Below, piece after piece: positions 36,989-46,188 of a DNA stretch of 64,000 nucleotides. The stretch is from Ignavibacteria bacterium (GTDB lineage Bacteria; Bacteroidota; Ignavibacteria; Tepidaquicellales; Tepidaquicellaceae). Made by a program: the position numbers and the translations under genes. Numbering within the stretch: the first letter of the stretch is position 1; every line of letters starts with the position of its first letter. A model generated the notes under the pieces. The model made no database searches, was not told where the DNA came from, and saw only the letters and a list, made by a program, of their open reading frames with translations. The stretch is from assembly GCA_016710985.1 (NCBI GenBank), contig JADJTX010000021.1, positions 1 to 64,000 on the forward strand, written 5' to 3'.

Positions 36989-38506
36989 ATGAAAACAAAA
37001 AATTTATTAATTTCTGTTTTTGTGTTCTGTATGTTTACGTTTGTAAATATCAGTTCTTATTCAAACAATATCTCAGTAAGTAATTTCAGTCTTACAAGTC
37101 AAAATGTAACCGGTCATTATTCCATGATAAAATTTGATATCTCCTGGGAAAACTCATGGCGTGTTGCATCTCCTTTAAATAACTGGGATGCAGCATGGGT
37201 GTTTGTAAAGTACCGCATAGGTTCAGGCGAATGGCAACATACATGGCTGAATAACACAGGACATATCAATCCGTCAGGGAGTACAATAACTACAGGCTTA
37301 CTTGATCCCGCACTTCCATTTAACCCGACAACAAATCCCGGATTAGGCGCTTTTATATATCGTGATGCTAACGGTACCGGCACATTTTCTAAATCCGGCA
37401 TTCAGCTTCGATGGAATTATGGTGATAACGGTGTACCTGATAACGCAATAATTGATATTCGTGTATATGCAATTGAGCAGGTATATGTGCCACAGGGACC
37501 TTTTGATCTGGGTAGCGGAGGAACGGAAGACGGCGCTTTTTACAAGTACCCGACAAGGGCTAATACTTATCAAATCACAAGTGAAGATGCAATCATAGTT
37601 GGAAATGCGGCCGGTAACTTATTTTATACAGGTGGCTCTGATATAGGCGATGAACTCGGTCCCATCCCATCTGCTTTCCCAAAAGGTTATAATGCCTTTT
37701 ACTGTATGAAGTATGAAATAAGTCAACAGGGCTATGTTGACTTTTTAAATAGTCTTACACAATCTCAGGCGAACAATCGTAAATACGACGCTTTGGGTAA
37801 TAATCGCTATGCTGTTACAGGAACTACGGCAGGAAATTACACTACAACGAATCCTTTTGTCGCCATGCTCAATTTAAGCTGGGCTGATCATGCAGCATAT
37901 CTTGACTGGAGCGGCTTAAGACCTATGACTGAGCTTGAATTTGAAAAATCATGCAGGGGAACGCAAACAGCTGTAGTTAACGAATATGCCTGGGGTACTT
38001 CTGAAATAGCAAATAGTCCATACACTTTGAGTAATATGGGTGAAAATAATGAAAACATAGCGACCAATTACAGCACTACAGCCGGTAATTCGGCTTATAG
38101 CTCTACTACTTTTAATGTAAATATTAATGGACCGGTACGTGCAGGTATATTTGCAGGAAATGGATTAAATACAGGCAGAGTAACATCCGGGGCAACTTAT
38201 TACGGTATAATGGAAATGACCGGTAATCTTTGGGAACGACCAATTACAGCGGGAAATCCCACAGGCAGATCATTTACCGGTAAGAATGGCAATGGTTTGC
38301 TTGATGCCGACGGAAATGCTGATGTTCTGTCATGGCCTCCCAACGCTTCTGCTGTAGGTATCGGTTTTCGCGGTGGTAATTTTGGGCTTACTCCTCCATG
38401 GGGCTTACAAGTTTCAGATCGACACCATGCCTCAAGAGTCATCAATGGTAATTCCCGTGGCTCAGTATATGGCGGTCGTGGAGTGCGTTCGGTACCTCTA
38501 CAGTAA
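36989..38506 (+). CDS. Secreted SUMF1 (formylglycine-generating enzyme-like) domain protein
   Basis: 505 residues. Signal peptide 1-26. A beta-rich N-terminal half (residues ~30-170), then a SUMF1/FGE-sulfatase domain (~200-505): FYCMKYEISQQGYVDFLNSL, SWADHAAYLDWSGLRPMTELEFEKSCRG, EYAWGTSE, GIMEMTGNLWER, GFRGGNFG, GGRGVRSVP. True FGE enzymes use two cysteines near the C-terminus; I do not see that pair, so it is probably a binding or non-FGE version. It has no sorting domain of its own, but the tiny cargo protein next downstream has one. Intact. Confidence 0.85.
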   Translation: MKTKNLLISVFVFCMFTFVNISSYSNNISVSNFSLTSQNVTGHYSMIKFDISWENSWRVASPLNNWDAAWVFVKYRIGSGEWQHTWLNNTGHINPSGSTITTGLLDPALPFNPTTNPGLGAFIYRDANGTGTFSKSGIQLRWNYGDNGVPDNAIIDIRVYAIEQVYVPQGPFDLGSGGTEDGAFYKYPTRANTYQITSEDAIIVGNAAGNLFYTGGSDIGDELGPIPSAFPKGYNAFYCMKYEISQQGYVDFLNSLTQSQANNRKYDALGNNRYAVTGTTAGNYTTTNPFVAMLNLSWADHAAYLDWSGLRPMTELEFEKSCRGTQTAVVNEYAWGTSEIANSPYTLSNMGENNENIATNYSTTAGNSAYSSTTFNVNINGPVRAGIFAGNGLNTGRVTSGATYYGIMEMTGNLWERPITAGNPTGRSFTGKNGNGLLDADGNADVLSWPPNASAVGIGFRGGNFGLTPPWGLQVSDRHHASRVINGNSRGSVYGGRGVRSVPLQ

Positions 38507-38589
38507 AATTAATTTTAGAAACTCAGGGTATTAAGTTCTGTTAAGAATAATTTTAGTACTTAACTTTTAAATATTTAAAAATAAATCAA

Positions 38590-39003
38590 ATGAAAAGAAT
38601 AATTATATATATAGTGATAGTGCTTGCAATTCCGGTTTTACTTCATGCACAGTATACAGGCGGCAACGGGAGAGGCGATGTGTCAGTCAGTTATACCAAT
38701 GTCCATATTTTAGTTCATGATATTACAACAGAAATACCTTCAAAATATGAACTTGCTCAAAACTATCCGAACCCGTTCAACCCTTCTACGAATCTGGAAT
38801 TTGGGATTTCGGAATTGGGATTTGTGTCGTTGAAGATATATGATCTTCTTGGTAAAGAAGTAGTGACGTTAGTTAATGAAAAATTAAATCCCGGAACCTA
38901 CAGGGTTGAGTTTGATGCGGGCAGTCTGACGAGCGGAGTGTATTTCTACAGACTAACTTCAGGTGACTTTACTGATACTAAGAGGATGCTGCTTGTGAAG
39001 TGA
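38590..39003 (+). CDS. Minimal T9SS cargo protein (signal peptide plus sorting domain)
   Basis: 137 residues: signal peptide 1-21 (ending LLHAQ), only about 30 residues of mature sequence (YTGGNGRGDVSVSYTN ...), then a complete type IX sorting domain (YELAQNYPNPFNPSTNLEFGIS ... GVYFYRLTSGDFTDTKRMLLVK). There is no room for a functional domain, but the frame is intact and the GGNGRGD stretch looks like a short conserved segment rather than debris. It lies 83 bases after the SUMF1 gene, so the two may act together. It may alternatively be a deletion product of a larger cargo gene. Confidence 0.8.
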   Translation: MKRIIIYIVIVLAIPVLLHAQYTGGNGRGDVSVSYTNVHILVHDITTEIPSKYELAQNYPNPFNPSTNLEFGISELGFVSLKIYDLLGKEVVTLVNEKLNPGTYRVEFDAGSLTSGVYFYRLTSGDFTDTKRMLLVK

Positions 39004-39174
39004 GTTTGAGTGTGTAGAGTGTGTGGAGTGAAGTTTGAAATAAAATTACCACTAATGTGTTTCAGAATATTTTTGGAAGGATGAAGTTGGCTTATTTAAA
39101 AAATAAATGTAATCAGACCCGTTGCATCAAGAACGTGTAACTGGAATTTTAAAACAACTTTATTACAGAATACT

Positions 39175-41231
39175 ATGAAAAGGAAATTTATACTATCGGT
39201 GATTCTTGCTCTTATTTTTAATTCTCTATTTTTAGTTAATAATAGTTTCAGCCAGTGGGATCAGATGAATGGTCGCACGGAGGAAATGTTAAAGTATTTT
39301 TGTTTCTGGAACGAATATCTTTGCCGGGGCTATCGGTAATGGTGTATATTTATCAACAAATAGCGGTACAAGCTGGACTTATAATGGATTAACGGGACAA
39401 GCGGTTCAAGCTATCACCGCTATTGGAAGTAATATTTTTGCAGGGACTCAGAGCGGAGTGTTTTTATCAACAAATGACGGCACAAGCTGGACTGCGAAAA
39501 ATAGTGGATTAACGAATCTAAATGTTTTTACATTAACGGTTTCAGGAACAAGTATTTTTGCCGGGACTCAGAGTGGAGTATTTTTATCAACAAATGACGG
39601 CTCGAACTGGGCTTCGGTGGGATTAACGAGTCAATGGGTTTATGCACTTGCATTTTCAGGATCAAGCATCTTTGCAGGTACTTCAGGCGGAGTATATTTA
39701 TCAACAAATAACGGCACTAACTGGAACCAAACTGCTTTAATTAATGGAATTCAATCCTTTGCTGTCCTTGGAAACAATATTTTTGCGGGGACTCAGGGAT
39801 TAGGAGTATTTTTATCAACAAATAACGGTACAAGCTGGACTGAAGTTAATAATGGATTGACGAGTAAATATATCCGTTCAATTGTGGTTTCAGGAACGAA
39901 CCTTTTTGCAGGAACAAGTATATCTTCTTCTTTCGTCGGCGGTATATTTTTATCAACAAATAACGGAACAAACTGGATTTCAGTAAATAACGGATTAACG
40001 AATCAAGATGTATATTCACTTGGAGTTTCAGGAACAAGTATTTTTGCAGGGACTCAATACGGAGGAGTATTTTTATCTGAAAATATCGGTACGAACTGGA
40101 GGTCGGTCGGATTAACAATTCAAACTGTTTATGCAATGGCAGAATCAGGAACAAACATCTTTGCAGGGGTTAAGGACGCCGGTATATTTTTATCAACAAA
40201 CAACGGAATAAGCTGGACTTGTGTAAGAAATAATATGACTGTTTCGGCACTTGCAGTATCAGGAACAAACATCTTTGCAGGGACTACAGGAGGAGTATAT
40301 TTATCGACAAACAACGGCGCAAACTGGACTCAAACTGCTTTGACTAATCAATGGATTCGTGCATTTGCAGTCTCCGGTACAAACATCTTTGCAGGAACTA
40401 ATAGCCAGGGGGTATTTTTTATCAACAAATAACGGCACAAACTGGACTACAGTTAATAACGGATTAACCAGTATATACATTGGCGCACTTGCGGTTTCAG
40501 GAACAAATATATTTGCAGGGACCAGCAATGGCGGTGGAGTATTCTTATCTACAAATAACGGCACAAACTGGACTGCGGTCAATAACGGATTAACGCAAAG
40601 ATATATTTGGTCACTTGCAGTTTCAGGAACAAACCTTTTTGCCGGAACTGAGGGAGGAGGTGTCTATATCTCCGCAAATAACGGAACTAGCTGGACTTCT
40701 GTCTCTAACGGTCTGCCGGTTCAAACTGTTAATGCACTTGCTGCTTCGGAAACAAACATCTTTGCAGGGACTTATCCCGGAGTATATTTATCAACAAATA
40801 ACGGCACAAACTGGATCATTAAAAATCAGGGTTTCAACCCTTCACCACAAGTCTTGGCATTATTAGTTTCAAACAATTACATCTTTGCCGGAACGATTGC
40901 TCAATCTGTTAGCCGCCGTTCTTATGCTGAGGTTATAGGCATTCAAAATATTGGTACTGAAATACCAACAAATTATTCATTATCACAAAACTATCCGAAC
41001 CCGTTCAACCCGGTTACAAATTTGAAATTTGGAATTTCGGATTTAGGATTTGTTTCATTGAAGATATTTGATCTTCTTGGTAAGGAAGTTGTGACATTAG
41101 TTAATGACAAATTAAATCCCGGAACGTACAGGGTTGAGTTTGATGCGGGCAGTCTGACGAGCGGAGTGTATTTCTACAGACTAACTTCAGGTGACTTTAC
41201 TGATACTAAGAGGATGCTGCTTGTGAAGTGA
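39175..41231 (+). CDS. BNR-like repeat T9SS cargo protein (frameshifted)
   Basis: About 685 residues when reconstructed. Signal peptide from the ATG at 39175 (MKRKFILSVILALIFNSLFLVNNSFSQW). About fifteen repeats of ~37 residues (FAGTxxGVFLSTNNGTNWTxVNNGLT) follow, then a type IX sorting domain ending TKRMLLVK. The reading frame changes twice: around 39290-39305, and at 40417-40423, where the usual GTATTTTTATC of the repeats has one extra T. The repeats are very similar at DNA level and could gain or lose units. The 5' flank and downstream gene resemble those of the 35603 gene, suggesting segment duplication. Surface protein of unknown ligand. Confidence 0.82.
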
Positions 41232-41257
41232 AAATTATGAATAGTGAATAATGAATA

Positions 41258-41271
41258 ATGACATTTATCAT
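41258..41271. promoter_or_regulatory. FNR/CRP-like palindrome before the M28 peptidase
   Basis: ATGACATTTATCAT, identical over 14 bases to the site before hdrC (27987-28000). No -7 box at the matching distance was found, so its role is less certain. Confidence 0.35.
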
Positions 41272-41350
41272 AGTCAAGATATACTATGCTAATCAACTCA
41301 GATTAAATCTAATAAAATTATTTTAACTGCTAAGAAAAAAATTACATATT

Positions 41351-43390
41351 ATGAAAAAGAAATTTACCTTACTTGCTTTGCTTTTAATGCTCTGCTTTGG
41401 TTCTGCATTATTAGCACAGATCTCATACAATAACTTTGTTGCTTCTGTAATGAATCAGGTTAGTTCGGATTCAGTTTACAAATTTGAAAGGCAGCTCTCA
41501 GGTGATACAGCCTGCACTATCGGTGGATCTGCATATACAATTGCTTCCAGACATTATACTACACAGGGAAATATTAAAGCAGCTCAGTATATTCTAGAGA
41601 GATTCCAGAGCTACGGACTAACTGCCTGGTATCAGAATATAAACTCAACGATGACTAATGTACTTGCAAAAAAAACCGGTTATAAATTTCCGAATCAGTA
41701 TGTAATTTTTTGCGCTCATTATGATGATATGCCTACTGGTGCTGTTGCCCCGGGTGCCGATGATAATGCATCAGGAACTACAGCTGTCATAGAAGCTGCG
41801 CGTCTGATGTCGGGACTGAATCTGCCTTTTACAATACTGTTTGCAGCATGGGATGAAGAAGAACGGGGACTTCTTGGGAGCAAGGCTTATGCTGATTCCG
41901 CTTATTTCCGCGGGGATTCTATCATAGCAGTTCTTAATTTTGATATGATCGCTTATGACGGGAATAATGACGGAGCTCTTGATATCAATACGAATCCGGG
42001 GTCAATGTCTCTTGCCAATGAATTTCAGCAAATTGTAAATCTGTATCAGCCAACTCTTATTCCACAGGTGACTACTTCCCTAAACGGCGGAAGCGACCAT
42101 CAGCCGTTTCAGCAGAAAGGATACAAGGCAATTCTTTCCATTGAAGACAACAGTGATTTTACTCCTTTCTATCACACTGTGAACGATTCTTATTCATCAC
42201 TTAACAAGCCTTACTTTGTTAAAATGGTGAAAGCAGGAATTGCTGCATTGACAACTACAGCAGGTGATTTCAAAATAACTATTCTGCATACACCTCTTGT
42301 TTCCGGACCGGAGACAGGTCCAAAAACCGTTACAGCTGTAGTCAGATCTTCTTACACAATTGCACAAGGTGCAAATCAGCCGAGACTTTACTTCAGCGTG
42401 AACAGCGGACCGGCAGACTATGTTAATCCGTCTTATTCAAATCTGGATACATTCAGATTTACAATACCGGGACAAGTTATTAACTCAACGGTTAAATACT
42501 ATTTAGCAGTTCAGGATACTGAAGGAGCTCTTGTTTCAACATTACCGTCAGGAGGTTCGGGAGTAAATCCTCCGGGTACAGTTGCGCCGCCGGAAATGTT
42601 CCAGTATCAGGTTGCTAATGTTTTCATAGCAACAATCGGTACCGGTACTACTTCATCAAACTATCCTTTTGCAACATATTATATGGATGCAAGAACTCAG
42701 TATCTGTATCTCGCATCTGAAATTAATACCGGAAGTTCAAGTATAATGCAGATCGGATTTGATATAATTAATGCTGATCCGGGATCGATGAATAATTTCA
42801 GTATCAAGTTTCAGAATACTTCGAAGACAGCATTAACGGGATTTGTTACAACAGGCTGGACGACATGTTTCAGTCCGTCTTCATATACAGTTCCGGGAAG
42901 CGGATGGCAGAACATAATACTGACTCAGCCATTTCAGTATTCGGGAGGAAATCTTCTGGTTGAAATATGCTATGACAATTCGCAATATACACAGTACTCA
43001 AAAGTGAACTCAACGTCTGCAAGCGGAAAATACTGGGGAAGATATGGAGATCTCTCAAGCGCATCCGGATGTGAAACTACATCATGGAGTTCTTCAACAG
43101 CTCCTCCGGGAAGGGCAAATACAAGATTTACATTCAGCCCTGCAACATCCATCACCGCAAACAATAACGGATTACCTGTGTCATTTGAATTAAAGCAAAA
43201 CTATCCAAACCCTTTCAATCCTTCTACAAATTTGGAATTTGGGATTCCGGATTTAGGATTTGTTTCATTGAAAGTATTTGATGTACTTGGAAAGGAAGTC
43301 AGAACTTTAGTTAAATTAAGACCGGCTAAGGTTGACTATAATTTAGAATTTGACGGGAGCAATCTTATGCGAGGTGATTTACTGATCTAA
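41351..43390 (+). CDS. Secreted M28 family zinc aminopeptidase with damaged T9SS sorting domain
   Basis: 679 residues. Signal peptide 1-22 (ending ALLAQ). M28 peptidase domain ~30-305 with zinc ligands and catalytic residues in CAHYDD, GADDNASG, WDEEERG, NFDMIAYD and GGSDHQPF. A beta-rich middle region follows, then a sorting domain that begins normally (NYPNPFNPSTNLEFGIPDLG) but breaks off at FDGSNLMRGDLLI. The DNA after 43360 still resembles GGTGATTTTACTGATACTAAG ... CTTGTGAAGTGA but lacks about 30 bases and has several single-base gaps, so the end is degraded to about 43410. It removes N-terminal amino acids from extracellular peptides. Tandem paralogue at 43664. Confidence 0.87.
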   Translation: MKKKFTLLALLLMLCFGSALLAQISYNNFVASVMNQVSSDSVYKFERQLSGDTACTIGGSAYTIASRHYTTQGNIKAAQYILERFQSYGLTAWYQNINSTMTNVLAKKTGYKFPNQYVIFCAHYDDMPTGAVAPGADDNASGTTAVIEAARLMSGLNLPFTILFAAWDEEERGLLGSKAYADSAYFRGDSIIAVLNFDMIAYDGNNDGALDINTNPGSMSLANEFQQIVNLYQPTLIPQVTTSLNGGSDHQPFQQKGYKAILSIEDNSDFTPFYHTVNDSYSSLNKPYFVKMVKAGIAALTTTAGDFKITILHTPLVSGPETGPKTVTAVVRSSYTIAQGANQPRLYFSVNSGPADYVNPSYSNLDTFRFTIPGQVINSTVKYYLAVQDTEGALVSTLPSGGSGVNPPGTVAPPEMFQYQVANVFIATIGTGTTSSNYPFATYYMDARTQYLYLASEINTGSSSIMQIGFDIINADPGSMNNFSIKFQNTSKTALTGFVTTGWTTCFSPSSYTVPGSGWQNIILTQPFQYSGGNLLVEICYDNSQYTQYSKVNSTSASGKYWGRYGDLSSASGCETTSWSSSTAPPGRANTRFTFSPATSITANNNGLPVSFELKQNYPNPFNPSTNLEFGIPDLGFVSLKVFDVLGKEVRTLVKLRPAKVDYNLEFDGSNLMRGDLLI

Positions 43391-43663
43391 GAGGAGTGCT
43401 TGTGAAGTGAACTTTTGAATCCAATGACAATAGTGAGAATTTAACTCAGTGAATAAATGCTTTTGAGTCAAGATATACTATTCCAATCAAATAAAATTAT
43501 TTTAATCCAAATTGTTCAATAGGAATTTTGAAAACGTTTAAACTCAATTATGGAAAGTACTCTACAAAGCTCAAAGAATTATATCATTATCTTTAACCTG
43601 TGATCAATATTTGTTAATTAAAGTTTCTAATAACAATTAATTTAATTGCTAAAATTATGCATT

Positions 43664-45993
43664 ATGAAAAAGAAATTTACTTTATTTACCTTGCTTTTAA
43701 TGCTTTGCTTCAGTTCTTCATTGTTAGCACAGGTCTCATACAATAGCTTTGTCGCTTCCGTAATGAATCAGGTTAGTGCCGATTCTGTTTATAAATTTGA
43801 AAGGCAGCTCTCGGGGATACAGCAAGTGCATTATCGGGATCTGCATATACTATTTCTTCGAGACATTATACTACACAGGGAAATATTAAAGCAGCTCAGT
43901 ATATTCTGGAAAGATTCCAGAGTTTCGGACTAACTGCCTGGTATCAGAATATAAATTCAACGATGACAAATGTACTTGTCAAAAAACCGGTTATAAATTT
44001 CCGAACCAGTATGTAGTCTTTTGCGCTCATTATGATGATATGCCTTCAGGCGCTGTTGCCCCGGGTGCAGATGATAATGCTTCAGGAACTACAGCGGTCA
44101 TAGAAGCTGCGCGTCTGATGTCAGGAATCAATCTGCCTTTTACAATATTGTTTGCTGCATGGGATGAAGAAGACGGGGACTTTTCGGAAGCAAAGCTTAT
44201 GCTGATTCGGCGTATTTCCGCGGTGATTCAATTATAGGCGTTCTCAATTTTGATATGATCGCCTATGACGGGAATAATGACGGCGCTCTGGATATTAATA
44301 CTAATGCGGGTTCATTGTCTCTGGCTAATGAATTCAAACAGATCGTGAATCTGTATCAGCCGGCACTTGTTCCTCAGGTTACTACATCTCTGAACGGAGG
44401 AAGCGATCATCAGCCGTTTCAGCAGAGAGGATACAAGGCAATTCTTTCCATTGAAGACAACAGCGATTTTACTCCTTTCTATCACACTGTGAACGATTCT
44501 TATTCATCACTTAACAAGCCTTACTTTGTTAAAATGGTGAAAGCAGGAATTGCAGCATTGACGACTACGGCAGGAGATTTCAAAATTACTATTTTGCATA
44601 CACCTATTGTTTCCAGGACCTGATACAGGTCCAAGAACCGCTACAGCTGTAATCAGATCTTCTTACACAATCGCAGCAGGTGCAAATCAACCGAGACTTT
44701 ACTTCAGTGTGAACAGCGGTCCGGCAGACTATGTTAATCCGTCTTATTCAAATCAGGATACATTCAAATTTTCAATACCGGGACAAGCCATTAATTCAAC
44801 TGTTAAATATTATTTAGCAGTTCAGGATTCTGAAGGATCTATTAGTTTCAACATTACCCGCGGAGGTTCGGGTGTAAATCCTCCCGGGTACAGTTGCCCT
44901 TCTGAAATGTTCCAGTATCAGGTTGCAAATGTTCTCACAGCAACAATCGGTACTGGTACTATTTCATCAAACTATCCTTTTGCAACATATTTTATGGATG
45001 CAAGAACTCAGTATCTCTATCTTGCCTCTGAAATTAACACCGGAAGTTCAAATATAATGCAGATTGGTTTTGATATGATTAATGCTGATCCGGGAGCGAT
45101 GAATAATTTCAGTATCAAGTTTCAGAATACTTCGATGACATCATTGTCGGGATTTGTTACAACCGGCTGGACGACCTGCTTCAGTCCGTCTTCATATACT
45201 GTTCCCGGAAGCGGATGGCAGAATATAAAACTGACTCAGCCATTTCAGTATCAGGGGAGGAAATCTGCTGGTTGAAATTTGCTATGACAATTCGCAATAT
45301 ACACAGTACTCAACAGTGAACTCAACGCCTGTATCCGGAATGTACTGGGGAAGATACGGAGATCTCTCAAGCGCATCCGGATGTGAAACTACATCATGGA
45401 GTTCTTCAACAGCTCCTCCGGGAAGGGCAAATACAAGATTTACATACAGCCCCGCAACATTTGTATTCGATCTGACAGCATCTATAGAAGGATTCTATGA
45501 TCCGAATTCAAATTCCATGATCTCTGATACAATCACAGTTTACCTGAGAAGTTCAGATAGCCCTTTTCCGAAAATCGATTCTGCAAAGACGTATTTAAAT
45601 TCCTCCGGACAGGCATCATTTGATTTCAACAACATTTCAAACAATACCGGATATTATATACAGATAAAACACAGGAATGGTCTTGAAACATGGAGCAGTA
45701 CAGTTCAAAGCTTTACTTCAAATCGCCTGGGTTATGATTTTACTGATAACTCAACAAAAGCGTATGGAGACAACTTGAAACAAGCCGGAACCAAGTGGGT
45801 GATCTATACCGGAGATGTTAGCCAGGATGGAATTATTGATTTGACGGATGTAATTGATATTTTAAATAATGCAGCTGAATTTATTTCGAGTTATGTAAGC
45901 ACTGACGTTAACGGAGATAATTTTACTGATCTGGAAGATGTCTTGTTAGCTTATAATAATTCAACCTGTTTTGTTGAAAAGAGCAGTCCGTAA
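43664..45993 (+). CDS. Second M28 family aminopeptidase, with dockerin-like C-terminus (several frameshifts)
   Basis: A close tandem copy of the preceding gene, sharing its signal peptide, M28 motifs (CAHYDD, GADDNASG, FDMIAYD, GGSDHQPF) and the middle beta region. At least five single-base indels break the frame (near 43815, 43985, 44172, 44618 and 45258), so as it stands it is a pseudogene or a region of poor sequence. The C-terminus differs entirely: instead of a type IX sorting domain it carries a ~170-residue module (LTASIEGFYDPNSNSMISDTI ... GDVSQDGIIDLTD ... DVNGDNFTDLED) with two EF-hand-like dockerin-type loops, nearly the same as the end of the 46189 gene. The alternative tail may serve another export or anchoring route. 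Confidence 0.78.
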
Positions 45994-45994
45994 A

Positions 45995-46100
45995 ACAATG
46001 ATACAATGAACAATGAACAATGAACAATGAACAATGAACAATGAACAATGAACAATGAACAATGAGGAATGAACAATAGGAATGAACAATGAGGAATGAG
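45995..46100. repeat. Heptamer array (ACAATGA)
   Basis: Eleven or more copies of acaatga/aggaatg start right after the stop codon of the second M28 gene. The region 45994-46188 holds nothing else but the ribosome binding site of the next gene. Confidence 0.88.
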
Positions 46101-46188
46101 CAATGTTTGTAATAGTTCAATACTAAATGTCGCTGTTCATAGTTCATTGTGATTATTAGTTTCAATTTAATTTTGAGGAGATTTGAAA

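Noticed and set aside
40417..40423. Homopolymer phase variation of the cargo gene
   Set aside because: The T6 run is short, and equal slips hit housekeeping-type enzymes, so sequencing error is the simpler reading.
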